Below, in pieces: positions 44,983 to 56,505 of a stretch of 64,000 nt of DNA. How positions within the stretch are numbered: the stretch's first letter is position 1; every line of letters starts with the position of its first letter. The notes under the pieces are model-generated. The model searched no databases. It saw nothing but the letters and a program-made list of their open reading frames with translations, and was not told the DNA's origin. The position numbers and the translations under genes are program-made. Source of the stretch: Sweltsa coloradensis (taxonomy: Eukaryota > Arthropoda > Insecta > Plecoptera > Chloroperlidae); NCBI GenBank assembly GCA_024449915.1, contig JAMZAV010002215.1, positions 297,253-361,252 of the forward strand, given 5' to 3'.

Positions 44983-46563
44983 CCCCCAGCTTGCATTATG
45001 CCCGAAACAGTACCCTGGCTCAGATTCTCATTGAAAGTATTGGAGAGGACAAGGAAGAAGTTGTAAAATATGTAAACATATACAAGACCGTGAAGGCATT
45101 TCAGCCTTGTGTGTAGCCAGTGAAGCAGGATATTCGGATGTGGTGGTGCTTCTCATTTCACATTGGGCTAATGTGTGGGCACTGGATAAAAAAGGAAGGA
45201 CAAGCTTACACTATGCAGGGAACACCGATGTCGCTCGAGCTCTCATTGGTGGTCTAAGAGGTGACAAAGAAGAAGTTAGAACATTTGTCAACATTCTGGA
45301 CAACGAGGGTATCTCGGCCATGATTCTAGCCTCAAAACAGGGTCGTCTGGCAGTTGCCGAGATCCTCGTATTGCATGGGGCTAATGTATGGGCACGTGAT
45401 GAAAGAGGCAGGACTAGTTTACATTACCCAGGAAACACAGATCTAACCAAGGCCATTCTAGATAGTTTTGCAGAGGACAAAAAGGAAATTTTCAAATACG
45501 TCAATATACCCTGGACAATGACGGTATTTCGGCCATGGTCATAGCCTCCACCCAAGGGTATTCTGATATCGTAGATATTCTTTTGTAGCACGGTGCTGAC
45601 GCTTGGGTTCGAAACAAACTGGGAAGAACTAGCTTGCACTATGCCAGAAGCAAGAATGTAGCTCAGGCGCTCATTGGCAGCCTAGGAGAAAGTTCGGATG
45701 GTGTAACTAAATATGTCAACACTGTAGACAATGAAGGAATATCAGCCTTAATTCTCGCTTCTGAGGAAGGCAAAGCAGAGGTTGTACAGCTCCTCATAGC
45801 TCACGGAGCCGACGTCAGGACTTGTAACGACGAGGGCAGAACTAGTATGCATTATGCCAGCAATAGTTTTGTTGCTAAGGCTCTTATCGATGGCGTGGGC
45901 AAGGACATCGCTAAAGTCAATAAATATGTAAACACACTCGACACGGATGGTTTATCAGCCATCATTGTAGCCTCCATGAAGGGCTATGCGGACGTCGTCA
46001 GAGTCCTTGGCCTCCACGGAGGTGATGTCTGGGCACGGGACATGAGAGGCAGAACAAGCTTGCATCACGCTCCAAGAGTGAAGTCGTCCACGCTCTCGTT
46101 GACATCCTGGGTAACAACGACGATGTGGTCAAATATGTTAATGCTGTAGACAATGAAAAAGAATCGGCCATGCATCTTGTTTGATTATCCCGACGTGCTA
46201 CGTCTACTGATTTCGTACGGGGACGACGTTTGGGCACAAGACAAAAAGGGAAGAAATTGCTTACACATCGCAGCTGAAAACGCAAAATTATCTTTAGCTC
46301 AGATTCTTTTCGAAAGTTTCGGAAAGCGCAAGGAGGGAGGATTAGTTTCATTGTATATCAATGTAGGGGACAAGGATGGCGTAACTGTATGGGACATTGC
46401 CTGGAGGCCTACAGGCAGTAACCTATTCGATAAGGCAGAGCGAACTGCTTTTACCAGACGGCTACGCCAAACCATACGGGAACACACACAAGTTTACCGG
46501 GACGAGGACATGGGACAGAGTGTTATCGAAGAATCCGTGAAAAGAGGATGTGTAATTCAGTGA
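44983..46563 (+). pseudogene. Ankyrin-repeat protein pseudogene with C-terminal CaaX box
   Basis: Seven diverged units of about 71 residues, each spanning two ankyrin repeats, have cores such as NEGISAMILASKQG...LHGANVWARDERGRTSLHYA near 45197, 45410, 45624, 45837, 46050 and 46250. Ankyrin repeats bind protein partners. The C-terminus (FTRRLRQTIREHTQVYRDED onward) ends KRGCVIQ and a stop, a CaaX motif that would favour farnesylation and membrane anchoring. Reading is broken by an indel near 45080, two extra bases near 45508, TAG at 45586-45588, and shifts near 46070 and 46170-46185. No introns are visible. The 5' end is missing, fused to a HINE. AATAAA at 46712-46717 may be its polyadenylation signal. 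Sequencing error could explain some lesions, but the missing start makes a remnant more likely. Confidence 0.75.
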
Positions 46564-47365
46564 TTTCCTACCATGTATCATGTCACTCACCCAACTTAAG
46601 GAAACATTATTTTATTGAAGTGGAGTATTTATCAGAGTGTCACGCGTTTCAACTGCTTACCAATAATTGGCCATCCCTGTTAGCGCAGTGTAGCGCATGG
46701 GAACTATAGTAAATAAATCCATTTAATTTTGAAAATTACTATTTTTTGTAAAGCTTATGCAGGGAATTAAACTGGACACTAGCATTCTGAAAAGATATTT
46801 GGGTTCAAAGAAGCGATTGACAGGCAATACATAGGCGCCGACTACGGGGGGGCTCGGGGGCTAGAGCCCACCCTAAAATATCTAAGGGGGTTTCAGCCCC
46901 CCCCCCCCTAAGATTTCATATTTTTTAAATTTGTACTTGATTGAGACTATCAAAATTTAGTCATCCGGTCATAATTTCCTGAATTATGTCAGTGTTATTT
47001 TAATGAGGGCTCGATCTTAGCTCGATAGAGTGGTCTGGTAGAATAAGGCAAAGTGCAAAATTTGTTGCTAATTTTTTCTTTAGTGAAAAAATCAGAAATT
47101 TTTACGGTAAATTTGGGCGGAAAGCCTTCCCAAAGTTTTGAAAAATCAAAATTGCTAGAACAAGCAGAAGAAAGGAAAAATGCCAGCTTTTTAACAAAAA
47201 CACAAAAACTTTGGGTTCCTGGCCTGTCCGAAGTTGGGAAAAGTCCAAATTATATAGATAAGCAAATTGCAAATTTAGATGAGTTATTTCTTTGGTATGG
47301 TAAGTCTATTGGAGATTTTTTGCTCTTTCATAAAAAAAAAACATCTTTAAAAAAGCTAAAGCTAA
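46564..47365. other. 3' flank of the ankyrin pseudogene; unassigned frame
   Basis: Contains the AATAAA at 46712-46717, then a TAGGCGCCGACTACGGGG patch of transposon-like look. A plus-strand frame from 47053 (QAEERKNASFLTKTQKLWVP and following) runs into the next HINE. It has no recognisable domain. Confidence 0.35.
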
Positions 47366-48080
47366 AAGCTAAACGCTACAGTCCCGTCGCGTTGTTGAGC
47401 GAGCACCGGTGCGTGCAACACGACCCGAGTACGACATTCCCATAATGTTACATACCAATAAGTCTTTAAGGTCTTGACCGATTTAGCTGAAAATTTGTAA
47501 AATAGGAGAGAATGGATAAAATCCACCGCCATCTAGAAGACCTTGACATCATTTTCTTTGGAAAAACTATTTTAAATCTTTGATAACATATAATCAAATA
47601 CCGTAATATAACACTACGTTTATATTACGGTATTTGATATAATACACTGCTTCCTCGATAGTATTTTGATTACTACTACGTGGCAGTGCATAGTGACCAG
47701 AATTCTCGTGTGACTTTTCGTTGCCATGGTAACGTTACCTTTGATAAAATGTAATTTCTATCTACACTACTTAAGGTCTTGACCAATTTAAACTGAAAAT
47801 TTGTAAAATAGTAGAGAATGTTGAACTTATTGACCTGGCAAAATTTCATAACGATCAGAACATTTTTATTTTTTTATTTTATTTTTTATTTTTTATAACC
47901 AACGATCGGATTTTGTTCAAAAACTATACAGCAACCCGCATAGGTGGTATGTACATGTGTGCAAAATTTCAGGTCGATCAGAGAAACGGTGCGACCTGTA
48001 CTGAAGGTCTGAAGGAGTAACAGCAGAGAAAAAAAAACAGACATTCGAGCCATAAGAGTCAAGTGGAGACGCTCGCTCAA
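47366..48080 (-). mobile_element. Helentron-like HINE, type-2 body
   Basis: Sister of 2038-2720. Minus-strand TTGAGCGAGCGTCTCC begins at 48080, and the 3' part CTCGCTCAACAACGCGACGG...GCGTTTAG lies near 47400-47366 with the CTAG decayed. A 50-bp hairpin (ATCAAATACCGTAATATAA and inverse, about 47592-47640) is present here but not in the sister copy, so it is a later insertion. Confidence 0.7.
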
Positions 48081-48457
48081 TGAAGTCATTAGTTAACCTT
48101 GATTAAGGGGAACCCCCTGGCTAATCATACTGTGATCTGAAGTACTATTAGCTGCTTCCTATCAAGACCTTGCTTTCTAGAACTATCTTCTCTAGTATCT
48201 TTACATTAGTATCTTCTAAGTTGTCACGCCATTTTCGTTGCCAAATAGTTTTTAAATATAGTACCTTATCAGAGATACGGTGTGTACTGTCATCAAAAGG
48301 AATTTAAATTAAACTTGAGTTGAGAAATTGCTTGCTCCGAGCAAATAATTCTCAGAATCACATTAGGAAAATGTTATCAATTATTAATTATTATTGACAT
48401 CTCTTGATACTCTGATAAGGCAGCAAAATATTGGTAATGTTGTCGCGAGTTACGTTA
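48081..48457. other. No recognisable gene
   Basis: AT-rich sequence between HINE copies. Nothing identified. Confidence 0.35.
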
Positions 48458-49237
48458 CTAGGAAAACGCTAAAGTCCCGCCGCGTTGTTGGATGAGCGTA
48501 ATTGGTGCATTGAGCTGCCATGTGTTATGCGGATTTTCTGTTGTTCTGTGAGAAAATCATTACTAAGTTGAAGATTTTTTTAAAATTAAATTAAATAAAA
48601 TAAAAAATTAACTTAAATTTTAAATTTTTTTAATTAATCGTAATAATTTAAAAAGGGAAAAAATCGTAATATTGAAATTTTCATAAGAAATAATTATTCG
48701 ATTGCACACAAATTTTACACGAATATATTAATTCATAAAATTAAGGTTTTGTGAAAAAATCATTACAATCGGATAAAGCATGTAGGTGTTACAAGTCAAT
48801 GAATGGTTTAAAAATTTTAAAAAATCGTAAAATTGCGATTTTCATAAGAAATAATTTTTCGATTGCGCTCAAATTTCACACGAATATATATATATATATA
48901 TATTCATAAAATTAAGGTTCTGTGAAAAAATCATTACAATCGGATAAAGCATGTAGGTGTTTTAAGTCGAAGAAATTTTTAAAAAATCGAAAAAAATCGT
49001 AAAATTGCGATTTTAATGAGAAATAATTGTTCGATTGCGCTCAAAAACGTGGCAGTTCCAAGTTCAGAGATTTCAAAGACCTCTATAAAATTTCATCGCA
49101 ATTGGAGTGTCGGTTTAGCCGGAATCGTGTTAACAAACAGACAAAAATGAAAAAGAAAAAAAGAAAAAAAACATTCCGGATTTTTTTCTCCAGTGTAGTG
49201 AAATGGAATCTTCGCTTCGCTTGCTACGCTCATCCAA
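48458..49237 (-). mobile_element. Helentron-like HINE, type 1
   Basis: The 5' TTGGATGAGCGTAGCAAGCG is at 49237. The 3' CTAG is at 48458-48461 with T outside. Contains a short (TA)n expansion at 48885-48902 within a subrepeat. Confidence 0.8.
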
Positions 49238-49267
49238 TAAGTGCGTTTCTCTTTGCCTCGGGCGTGG

Positions 49268-49268
<1 letters not shown>

Positions 49269-49328
<60 letters not shown>

Positions 49329-49329
49329 G

Positions 49330-49367
<38 letters not shown>
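49269..49367. repeat. (GCAGAC)n hexanucleotide array
   Basis: About 16 GCAGAC units with one GCAGGC variant. It explains the poly-Arg and Gln-Thr open frames over it. Confidence 0.95.
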
Positions 49368-49541
49368 GTTCAGACCGTTTTCATGCATTGATTCAGGCTA
49401 GTTAGTCAAGTACACATCAACTGCTAGTGTTTGCAACGAGACATTATAGACGTATGCAGATGATACTTTAATTTTTTTCTCAGACAAAGATTTGCAAGAA
49501 ATGATTAATATTGTCAATATAGGGAGCTTAATGTGTTTAAA

Positions 49542-50250
49542 CTAGGAAAACGCTTAAGTCCCGCCGCGTTGTTGGATGAGCGTAATTGGTGCATTGAGCT
49601 GTCATGTGTTATGCGGATTTTCTGTTGTTCTGTGAAAAAATTATTAATAAATTGAAGATTTTTTTTAAATTAAATTAAATTTAAAAACAGTAATTTAATT
49701 TTGATAAGTAATAATTATTCGATTGCGCACAAATTTTACACGAATATATTAATTTATAAAATTAAGGTTCTGTGAAAAAATCATTACAATAGGATAAAAC
49801 ATGTAGGTGTTATAAGCCGAAGAAATTTTAAAAATCGAAAAAAGTCGTAAAATTGCGATTTTCGTAAAAAATAGTTTTTTGATAACGCTCAAATTTCACA
49901 AGAATATATCAATTCATGAAATTAAGGTTCTGTGAAAAAATCAATACAATCGGACAAAGCATGTAGGTGTTGTAAGTCGAAGAAATTTTTAAAAAATTGA
50001 AAAAAAATCGTAAAATTGCAATTTTTATGATAAATAATTTTCCGATTGTGCTCAAAAACGTGGCAGTTCTAAGTTCAGAGATTTCGAAGACCTCCATAAA
50101 ATTTCATCGCAATCGGAGTATCGGTTTAGCCGGAATCGTGTTAACAAACAGACAAAAATACATTTAAAAAAAAGAAAAAAAAAACATTCCGGATTTTTTT
50201 CTCCAGCGTAGTGAAATGGAATCTTCGCTTCGCTCGCTACGCTCATCCAA
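49542..50250 (-). mobile_element. Helentron-like HINE, type 1
   Basis: The 5' end is at 50250 and the 3' CTAG at 49542-49545 with T outside. One AT-rich subrepeat block is shorter than in neighbouring copies. Confidence 0.8.
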
Positions 50251-50641
50251 TTTAAGGGTATGTAAGTAGGTACTGCAAATCTAACTGAAATCAATATGGA
50301 TATGCTTAATTAAGAACCAAATTAAAATTGATGATGACATCTTAACGTTTATGGATGAATTCAAATACTATGGGCATCATATTAGAAAGCTTTAATTTAG
50401 GAACCACAATAATTATATTGCTGCAAACATTAGCACGAAAATAGGTTATAATGTAGAACTATAGTCATCATTTATCATCATAGACAAAGATGTTTATTTA
50501 TGAAACAATTGTATAACCACATTTCGATTTCTGTTCCATAATTTGCCATCAGGCTTTTATAACAGGTCAGGATGTATAGACTTAAATGCAATAGATATGT
50601 ACCAATAACAACAATGATGGACACACTTCAATGGTTAAATA
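50251..50641. other. No recognisable gene
   Basis: AT-rich spacer between two co-oriented HINE copies. A weak LINE-like frame (ILTFMDEFKYYGHHIRKL, near 50338-50391) resembles the piece after reverse transcriptase in LINEs but is too short to call. Confidence 0.3.
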
Positions 50642-51443
50642 CTAGGAAAAACGCTTAAGTCCCGCCGCGTTGTTGGATGAGCGTAATTGGTGCATTGAGC
50701 TGCCATGTGTTATGCGGATTTTCTGTTCTGTGAAAAAATCATTACTTATTCGAAGATTTTTTTTAAATTAAATTAAATTAAATTAAAAATTAACTTAATT
50801 TTTTTAATAAATCGTAATTTTTACGTAATTTTAAAAAAGAAAAAAATCGTAAAATTGCAATTTTCATAAGAAATAATTATTCAATTGCGCTCAAATTTTA
50901 CACGAGTATATTAATTCATGAAAGTAAGGTTCTATAAAAAAATCATTGCAATAGGAGAAAGCATGTAGGTGTTATAAGTCAAAGAATTGTTTTAAAAAAG
51001 AAAAAAACCCGTAAAATTTCGATTTTCATGAGAAATAATGTTTCGATTAAGCTCAAATTTCACACGAATATCTTAATTCATAAAAATTCAGGTTCTGTAA
51101 AAAAATCATTACAATCGGATAAAGCATGTAAGTGTTATAAGTCGAAGAATTTTTTTTAAAAATCGAAAAAAATCGTAAAATTGCGTTTTTATAAGAAAAA
51201 TTTTCCCGATTGCGCTCAAAAACGTGGCAGTTCTAAGTTCAGAGATTTCGAAGGCCTCCATAAAATTTCATCGCAATCGGAGTATCGGTTTAGCCGGAAT
51301 CGTGTTAACAAACACACAAAAATACAAAAAAAAAAAAAATAAGAAAAAAAAAAGAAAAAAAAAAAAACATTCCGGATTTTTTTTCTCCAGTGTAGTGAAA
51401 TGGAATCTTCGCTTCGCTCGCTACGCTCGCTACGCTCATCCAA
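50642..51443 (-). mobile_element. Helentron-like HINE, type 1
   Basis: The 5' TTGGATGAGCGTAGCGAGCG is at 51443 with an extra GTAGCGAGC duplication. The 3' CTAG is at 50642-50645. Long A-rich tract at 51325-51370. Confidence 0.8.
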
Positions 51444-51544
51444 TTAAAGAACAAATTAAGTTAAATGCAACGATTTTCATTTTAACAAAGCTGAAATATC
51501 ATGACCATAGCACAAGGGATGTAGTAGAGGAGCAAGAGGTATGA

Positions 51545-53757
51545 TTTTATTTCCCGTGCATCTTCGTGGAAGAGTTTTGCGGTAAGTTGTATTCTATTTG
51601 GTAGTAGGATACAAGTTTTTTGCACTTTCCTTGCAGGCCATGCTATGCTGCAGAGGGCGTCGGGGGCGTCGCGACGCCCTTACACGTTTTTTAAGAGGGA
51701 TGATTTTTATCTCGTGTGCCTTTCGTGATAGAGTGTTGCGGTAAACTATATTTGTTAAGTAAGAGCAAACAAATGTTTTGCATCTATGTTGCAGGTCCTG
51801 GTATGCTTGAAAGGGCGTCGGGAGGGGTCGCGACGCCCTATAACGTTTTTTAAGAGGAATTATTTTTTATCTCATGTGCCTTTCGTGATAGAGTATTGCG
51901 GTAAACTGTATTCTATTAAGTAATGACATACAAGGTTTTTTGACCAACCTTGCAGGTCCTTGCACGCTTCAGAGAGCGTCGGGGGCGTCGCGACGCCCTT
52001 AAAACGGTTTTTGAAAAGAGGAATGAATTTTTAGCTCGTGTACCTTTCGTGCTAGAGTGTTGCGGTCAATTGTATTCTAGCAAGAAATAGCAGACAAGTT
52101 TTTAGCACCTACCTTGCAGGTCTTGGCACGCTTCAGAGGGCGTCGGGGGCGTCACGACGCCCTATAACGCTTTTTTAAAGAGGGATTATTTTTTATCGCA
52201 TGTGCCTTTTGTGATACAGTATTGCGGTGAATTGTATTCTATAAGTAATAGCATACAAGTTTTTAGAACCTACCTTGCAGGTCCTGGTAGGCTTCAGAGG
52301 GCGTCGGGGGCGTCGCGACGCCCTTTAACGTTGATAAAGATGCTTGATTTTTTATCACGTGTGCTTTCGTGATAGAGTATTGCGGTAAACTGTATTCATT
52401 TTAGTAATATCATTCAAGTCTTTTGAACCTACCCTTGCAGGTCCTGGTACGATTCAGAGGGCGTCGGGGGCGTCGCGACGCCCTATCACGTTTTTAGAGT
52501 GATGTTTTTTTATCTCGTGTAGCTTTCGTGATAGAGTATTGCGGTAAACTATATTCTATTAAGTAATAGCAATCAAATTTTTTGAACCTACTTTGCAGGT
52601 CCTGGTACGCTTCAGAGGGCGTTGGGGGCGTCGCGACGCCCTATAATGGTTTTTTATAATAAAGATTGTTTTTTTATCTCGTGTGCCTTTCATGATAGAG
52701 TCTTTCGGTAAACTATATTCTATTAAGTAATAGCATACAAGTTTTTAGAACCTACCTTGCAAGTCCTGGTATGCTTGAAAGGGCGTCGGGGGCGTTTGCG
52801 GACGCCCTAAAAACGGTGTTCTGAAAAGAGTAATGAATTTTTATCTCGTTTTACCTTTCGTGCTAGAATGTTACGGTGAATGTATTCTATTAAGTAATAG
52901 CATACAAGTTTTTAGAACCTACCTTGCAGGGCTTGGCACGCTTCAGAGGGCGTCGGGGGCGTCACGACGCCCTAAAACGTTGATAAAGATGCTGATTTTT
53001 ATCTCGTGTACCTTTCGTGATAGAGTATTGCGGTAATCTGTATTCTATTAAATAATAGTTTAAGTGTTTTTATTTACCTTCCTTGCTGGTCTTAGTTTTC
53101 TGCAAGGGACTCTTAAAAATCACTCTTAAAAACAATATAGGGCGACGCGACGCCCCGACGCCCTCTGAAGCGTACCAGGACCTGCAAGGTAGATGCTAAA
53201 AACTTGTATACTATTACTTAATAGAATACAATTCACCGCAATACTGTATCACAAAAGGCACATGCGGGAAAAAAATAATCCCTCTTTTAAAAAAAGCGTT
53301 ATAGGGCGTCGTGACGCCCCCGACGCCCTCTGAAGCGTGCCAAGACCTGAAAGGTAGGTGCTAAAAACTTTTATGCTATTTCTTAATAGAATACAATTCA
53401 CCGCAACACTCTAGCACGAAAGGTACACGAGATAAAAATTCATTCCTCTTTCAGAAAACCGTTTTAGGGCGTCGCGACGCCCCCGACGCCCTCTGAAGCG
53501 TGCCAGGACCTGCAAGGTTGGTGAAAAAACCTTGTATGTCATTACTTAATAGAATACAGTTTACCGCAATACTCTATCACGAAAGGCACATGAGATAAAA
53601 AATAATTCCTCTTAAAAAACGTTATAGGGCGTCGCGACGCTCCCGACGCCCTCTGCAGCATAGCATGGCCTGCAAGGAAAGTGCAAAAAACTTGTATCCT
53701 ACTACCTAATAGAATACAACTTACCGCAAAACTCTTCCACGAAAGATGCACGGGATA
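51545..53757. mobile_element. Foldback-like element with mirrored tandem-unit arms
   Basis: Nine plus-oriented units of about 160 bp (GC cores GGGCGTCGGGGGCGTCGCGA near 51657, 51811, 51976, 52139, 52298, 52459, 52617, 52782 and 52947) meet four inverted units (near 53140, 53303, 53466 and 53627) at about 53095. The outermost units on both sides share private variants (GTGCATCTTCG..., GCACTTTCCTTGCAGGCCAT, GCTATGCTGCAG). The third left unit matches the second from the right (TCATTAC..., TTGACCAACC and inverse), and deeper units also pair. This mirrored order defines terminal inverted repeats of about 650 bp made of tandem units, as in Drosophila Foldback and sea urchin TU elements. No transposase and no clear target duplication. 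Confidence 0.85.
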
Positions 53758-53960
53758 CCTGTTGCCCCCCTACTAATGCAAAGATTGGACTCTATTTGGA
53801 ATGGTTGTCATAAGAAAATTGTATAAAAAATCCATTAACGTACCACTCATGGCAAATTTTACTAGTGTCACTAATTTTAAGAAAAGGTATCTCTGGTATA
53901 GAGTTTAGGCTCAATCATAAGTGTGAATTGGTAAAAAAGATGTTTGTATTCTACTTAAAA

Positions 53961-54589
53961 GGCTATTCCACCGCGTTTTTCTATTTTCCAAAATATGCTA
54001 CTAAGTCAAAATATAGTGAATGGCTTTGAAACATGGCTATTTTAGAAAATTAAAAATATTTTTTCCAAATTTTTCTGATCCGGTACACGGCCAATATAGC
54101 CACCTCAAAATAATTTCAAACTTCAATTCGCCAGGGCACACCATTCAACGTAGGGTGTTGTGCTTTTGTGACATTAATTTTCAACTGTTTTTCTTTGGAC
54201 TGACTGAGAGAAAACAGATTTATTTTAAACAATCGTTTTTCCTGCGAATTTTTTCGCTTGGCGGTACAAATCGGTATAAAATACCGCCAAACGAAAAAAT
54301 TCGCTGGAAAGACAATTGTAAAAATAAATCTGTTTTCTCTCAGTCAGTCCATAGAAAAAACAGTTAAAAATTAATGTCACAAAAGCACAACACCGTACGT
54401 TGAATGGTGTGCCCTGGCGAATTGAAGTTTGAAATTATTTTGAGGTGGCTATATTGGCCGTGTACCGGATCAGAAAAAATTTGGAAAAAATATTTTTTAT
54501 TTTCTAAAATAGCCATGTTTCAAAGCCATTCACTATATTTTAACTTAGTAGCATATTTTGGAAAATAGAAAAAACGCGGTGGAATAGCC
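53961..54589. mobile_element. Full-length palindromic MITE
   Basis: Arms 53961-54265 and about 54285-54589 are nearly perfect inverted copies (GGCTATTCCACCGCGTTTTT ... CGCGGTGGAATAGCC) closing on AATCGGTATAAAATACCGCC. TTAA lies just outside each end (53955-53958, 54590-54593), one base pair of offset aside. No protein. The 115-codon frame at 54020-54367 crosses the palindrome centre and is spurious. Confidence 0.85.
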
Positions 54590-54593
54590 TTAA

Positions 54594-55299
54594 AGGGTGT
54601 ATTAACCCAAAAAATATTTTTACCACATAATCTATAGCATAATAATATACTAAAATGACCGTTCAAAAAATTATACCTTGTATCTGTGATTTTACACGAT
54701 TTTTTAAATTTTTTTGATCCAGAAATTTGCGAAAATAGACGTTTTGGAAAATTTCTTAAATCGGTTTTAGCCTGCTTCTTTTTTGTTCCACATAGATACT
54801 AGAGCATCTTACCAATCTAAAATGGCCCTTTACAACATCATGTCTTGAAACTGTGCTCAAATCTACTCTCAAACATGCAAAAATAGGGTCGGGATATTAG
54901 CACAGAAACGCCTTAGCACTTAAATGCCGTTACACCGAAAATAAAAGAACATTTTCTATATGCATTCCAAAATCACAATCATCTAGAGGTAATCAGCATA
55001 CTTTGACCATGCTTTGACAGAACCACTTACCCAAACTACAAAACAAAATATAAAGAATTTACAGAAAAGGCTGTAGAGTACGTCAATATAACGGCCAATA
55101 TTTTTTTTGGATCAAAATCCTCCAAGGTCACGGGGTATAAAGATCAACCTAGCTCGAAAAATACTAAGTTTGACAATTTTTTTTTGGGGGGGGGGTTCAT
55201 GGTGGACCTAATAATTTTTCTGTTAGTTTCTAAATTCATAGGCCTAACTAGTTAGCCCGAATGAAATATATTTTTTTAGTTTAGCTGGTGAATACCCCT
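54594..55299. mobile_element. MITE with TTAA target duplication
   Basis: Left end AGGGTGTATTAACCC, right end (inverted) AGGGGTATTCACCAGC, with TTAA at 54590-54593 and 55300-55303. TTAA duplications are typical of piggyBac and Kolobok elements. The 706-bp body is non-coding. It shares its left TTAA with the adjacent palindromic MITE. Confidence 0.7.
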
Positions 55300-55303
55300 T
55301 TAA

Positions 55304-56227
55304 GACATACCTGCTATCTTCCATGATAGCCAGATGCCTATTTATGATTTAAGATATGGATGATTTATGTAATGTACTACAATAATTGATTTTAGCTAAA
55401 CAAAAGACACTACCACGAAATGATTGATTATGAACTGCGAGGGCTCAGCACTTAATTAATTGATAAAGGTAAAGCTCTTAATTATTTATCCAATGACTCA
55501 CGATGTGGCAATATTGTATTTTCTTATCGATATTGAGAATGTAAAAGTGTATAGACTAATAATCATATCTATAGTTATCTATTTAATCAAAACCAAGGTC
55601 TTCGACTATATGGACATTAGTTTTGACATTGTAAATAACAATAGTAGGGGTAACACCCGAACTAGAGAGGCTCGCATGTAGCAATTAGAGTTGATAAACA
55701 TACTCATGAGCTCTGCGACTATAGCACCAACAACGTATTCTGAGGCCACCGTAGGATCACGCTCTTCCAAACTCCCACTACAGATAATATATTACACTTA
55801 TCTGTCAACTGTGCCACATTTCTTATAGTAGGTTATTTGTATTAGGGCCTATTATATTGTTAATGTGAATAAATAAGTCTTGATATTTAGATCATTAACT
55901 AGTGGTGAGGCTCATTGTGTTAAGGAGCCTTTCTACTCTTGCAACCAGCAATGTGTACGTATTATGTTACTCTTGCCACCAGCAATGTGTACGTATTATG
56001 TTCCCTTCAAATCACAAAAACGCACTTGGAGCAGAACTCCGACTGCCTCGCAAGGTGGGCTATCATCGGAAGCCAAAAAGAGGCGAGTCTAGGTGCCCGT
56101 TCTTACCTATCGTAAGCTGAAATGTCTGCGAACCCGAACCCGTCTTTTAAAACGAATCAGCCTTTCCAGCTTCATGCTACGTAGTCACATCTTTTATCAA
56201 TAGCTGAATGACAGCTAAGCCCAAAAC
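55304..56227. other. No recognisable gene
   Basis: Includes a 34-bp direct repeat (GCCACCAGCAATGTGTACGT and neighbours, 55938-56003). No coding signal. Confidence 0.35.
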
Positions 56228-56400
56228 CGACAGTGTTGGCTCGGGCGCTAAGCGCTCGACGCTGATTCGGGATGTCCCGGGTTCGAATCCCGTTGAGACC
56301 GGCAATCCTGACTGAAGGTTTTTTCCCGAGGTTTTCCTCAGTCGTTAATGCGAATGCGAGGGATTTTCCGTTTTCGAGGGGAGACACGATTTTCTTAAGG
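56228..56400 (+). repeat. tRNA-derived SINE, family 1
   Basis: Head GTGTTGGCTCGGGCGCTAAG and CCCGGGTTCGAATCCCGTTG, then GACCGGCAATCCTGACTG, GAGGTTTTCCTCAGTCGTTA. The end is altered after GAGGGATT. It lies directly before the LINE ORF1 remnant. Confidence 0.85.
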
Positions 56401-56505
56401 GTCATTGCAGATTGGCACGATGCTCGGTGCGGCGGATCAACAGAGAAAAAGAACTCAACCTACAGCGCGATCGTGAATCGAGGCCAAAGTACCAAGACGT
56501 AAGAG

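Noticed and set aside
47053..47445. 130-residue frame as a host gene
   Set aside because: Its last third is HINE sequence and the rest has no recognisable domain or splice context.
49027..49401. 124-residue frame ending in poly-Arg, and a Gln-Thr repeat frame
   Set aside because: Direct translations of the (GCAGAC)n array and of HINE sequence.
51545..53757. CRISPR-like array (regular repeats)
   Set aside because: There are no unique spacers. The units are contiguous tandem copies and invert at the centre, in a eukaryotic-type context.
54020..54367. 115-residue frame
   Set aside because: It runs through the centre of the palindromic MITE and cannot be an independent gene.
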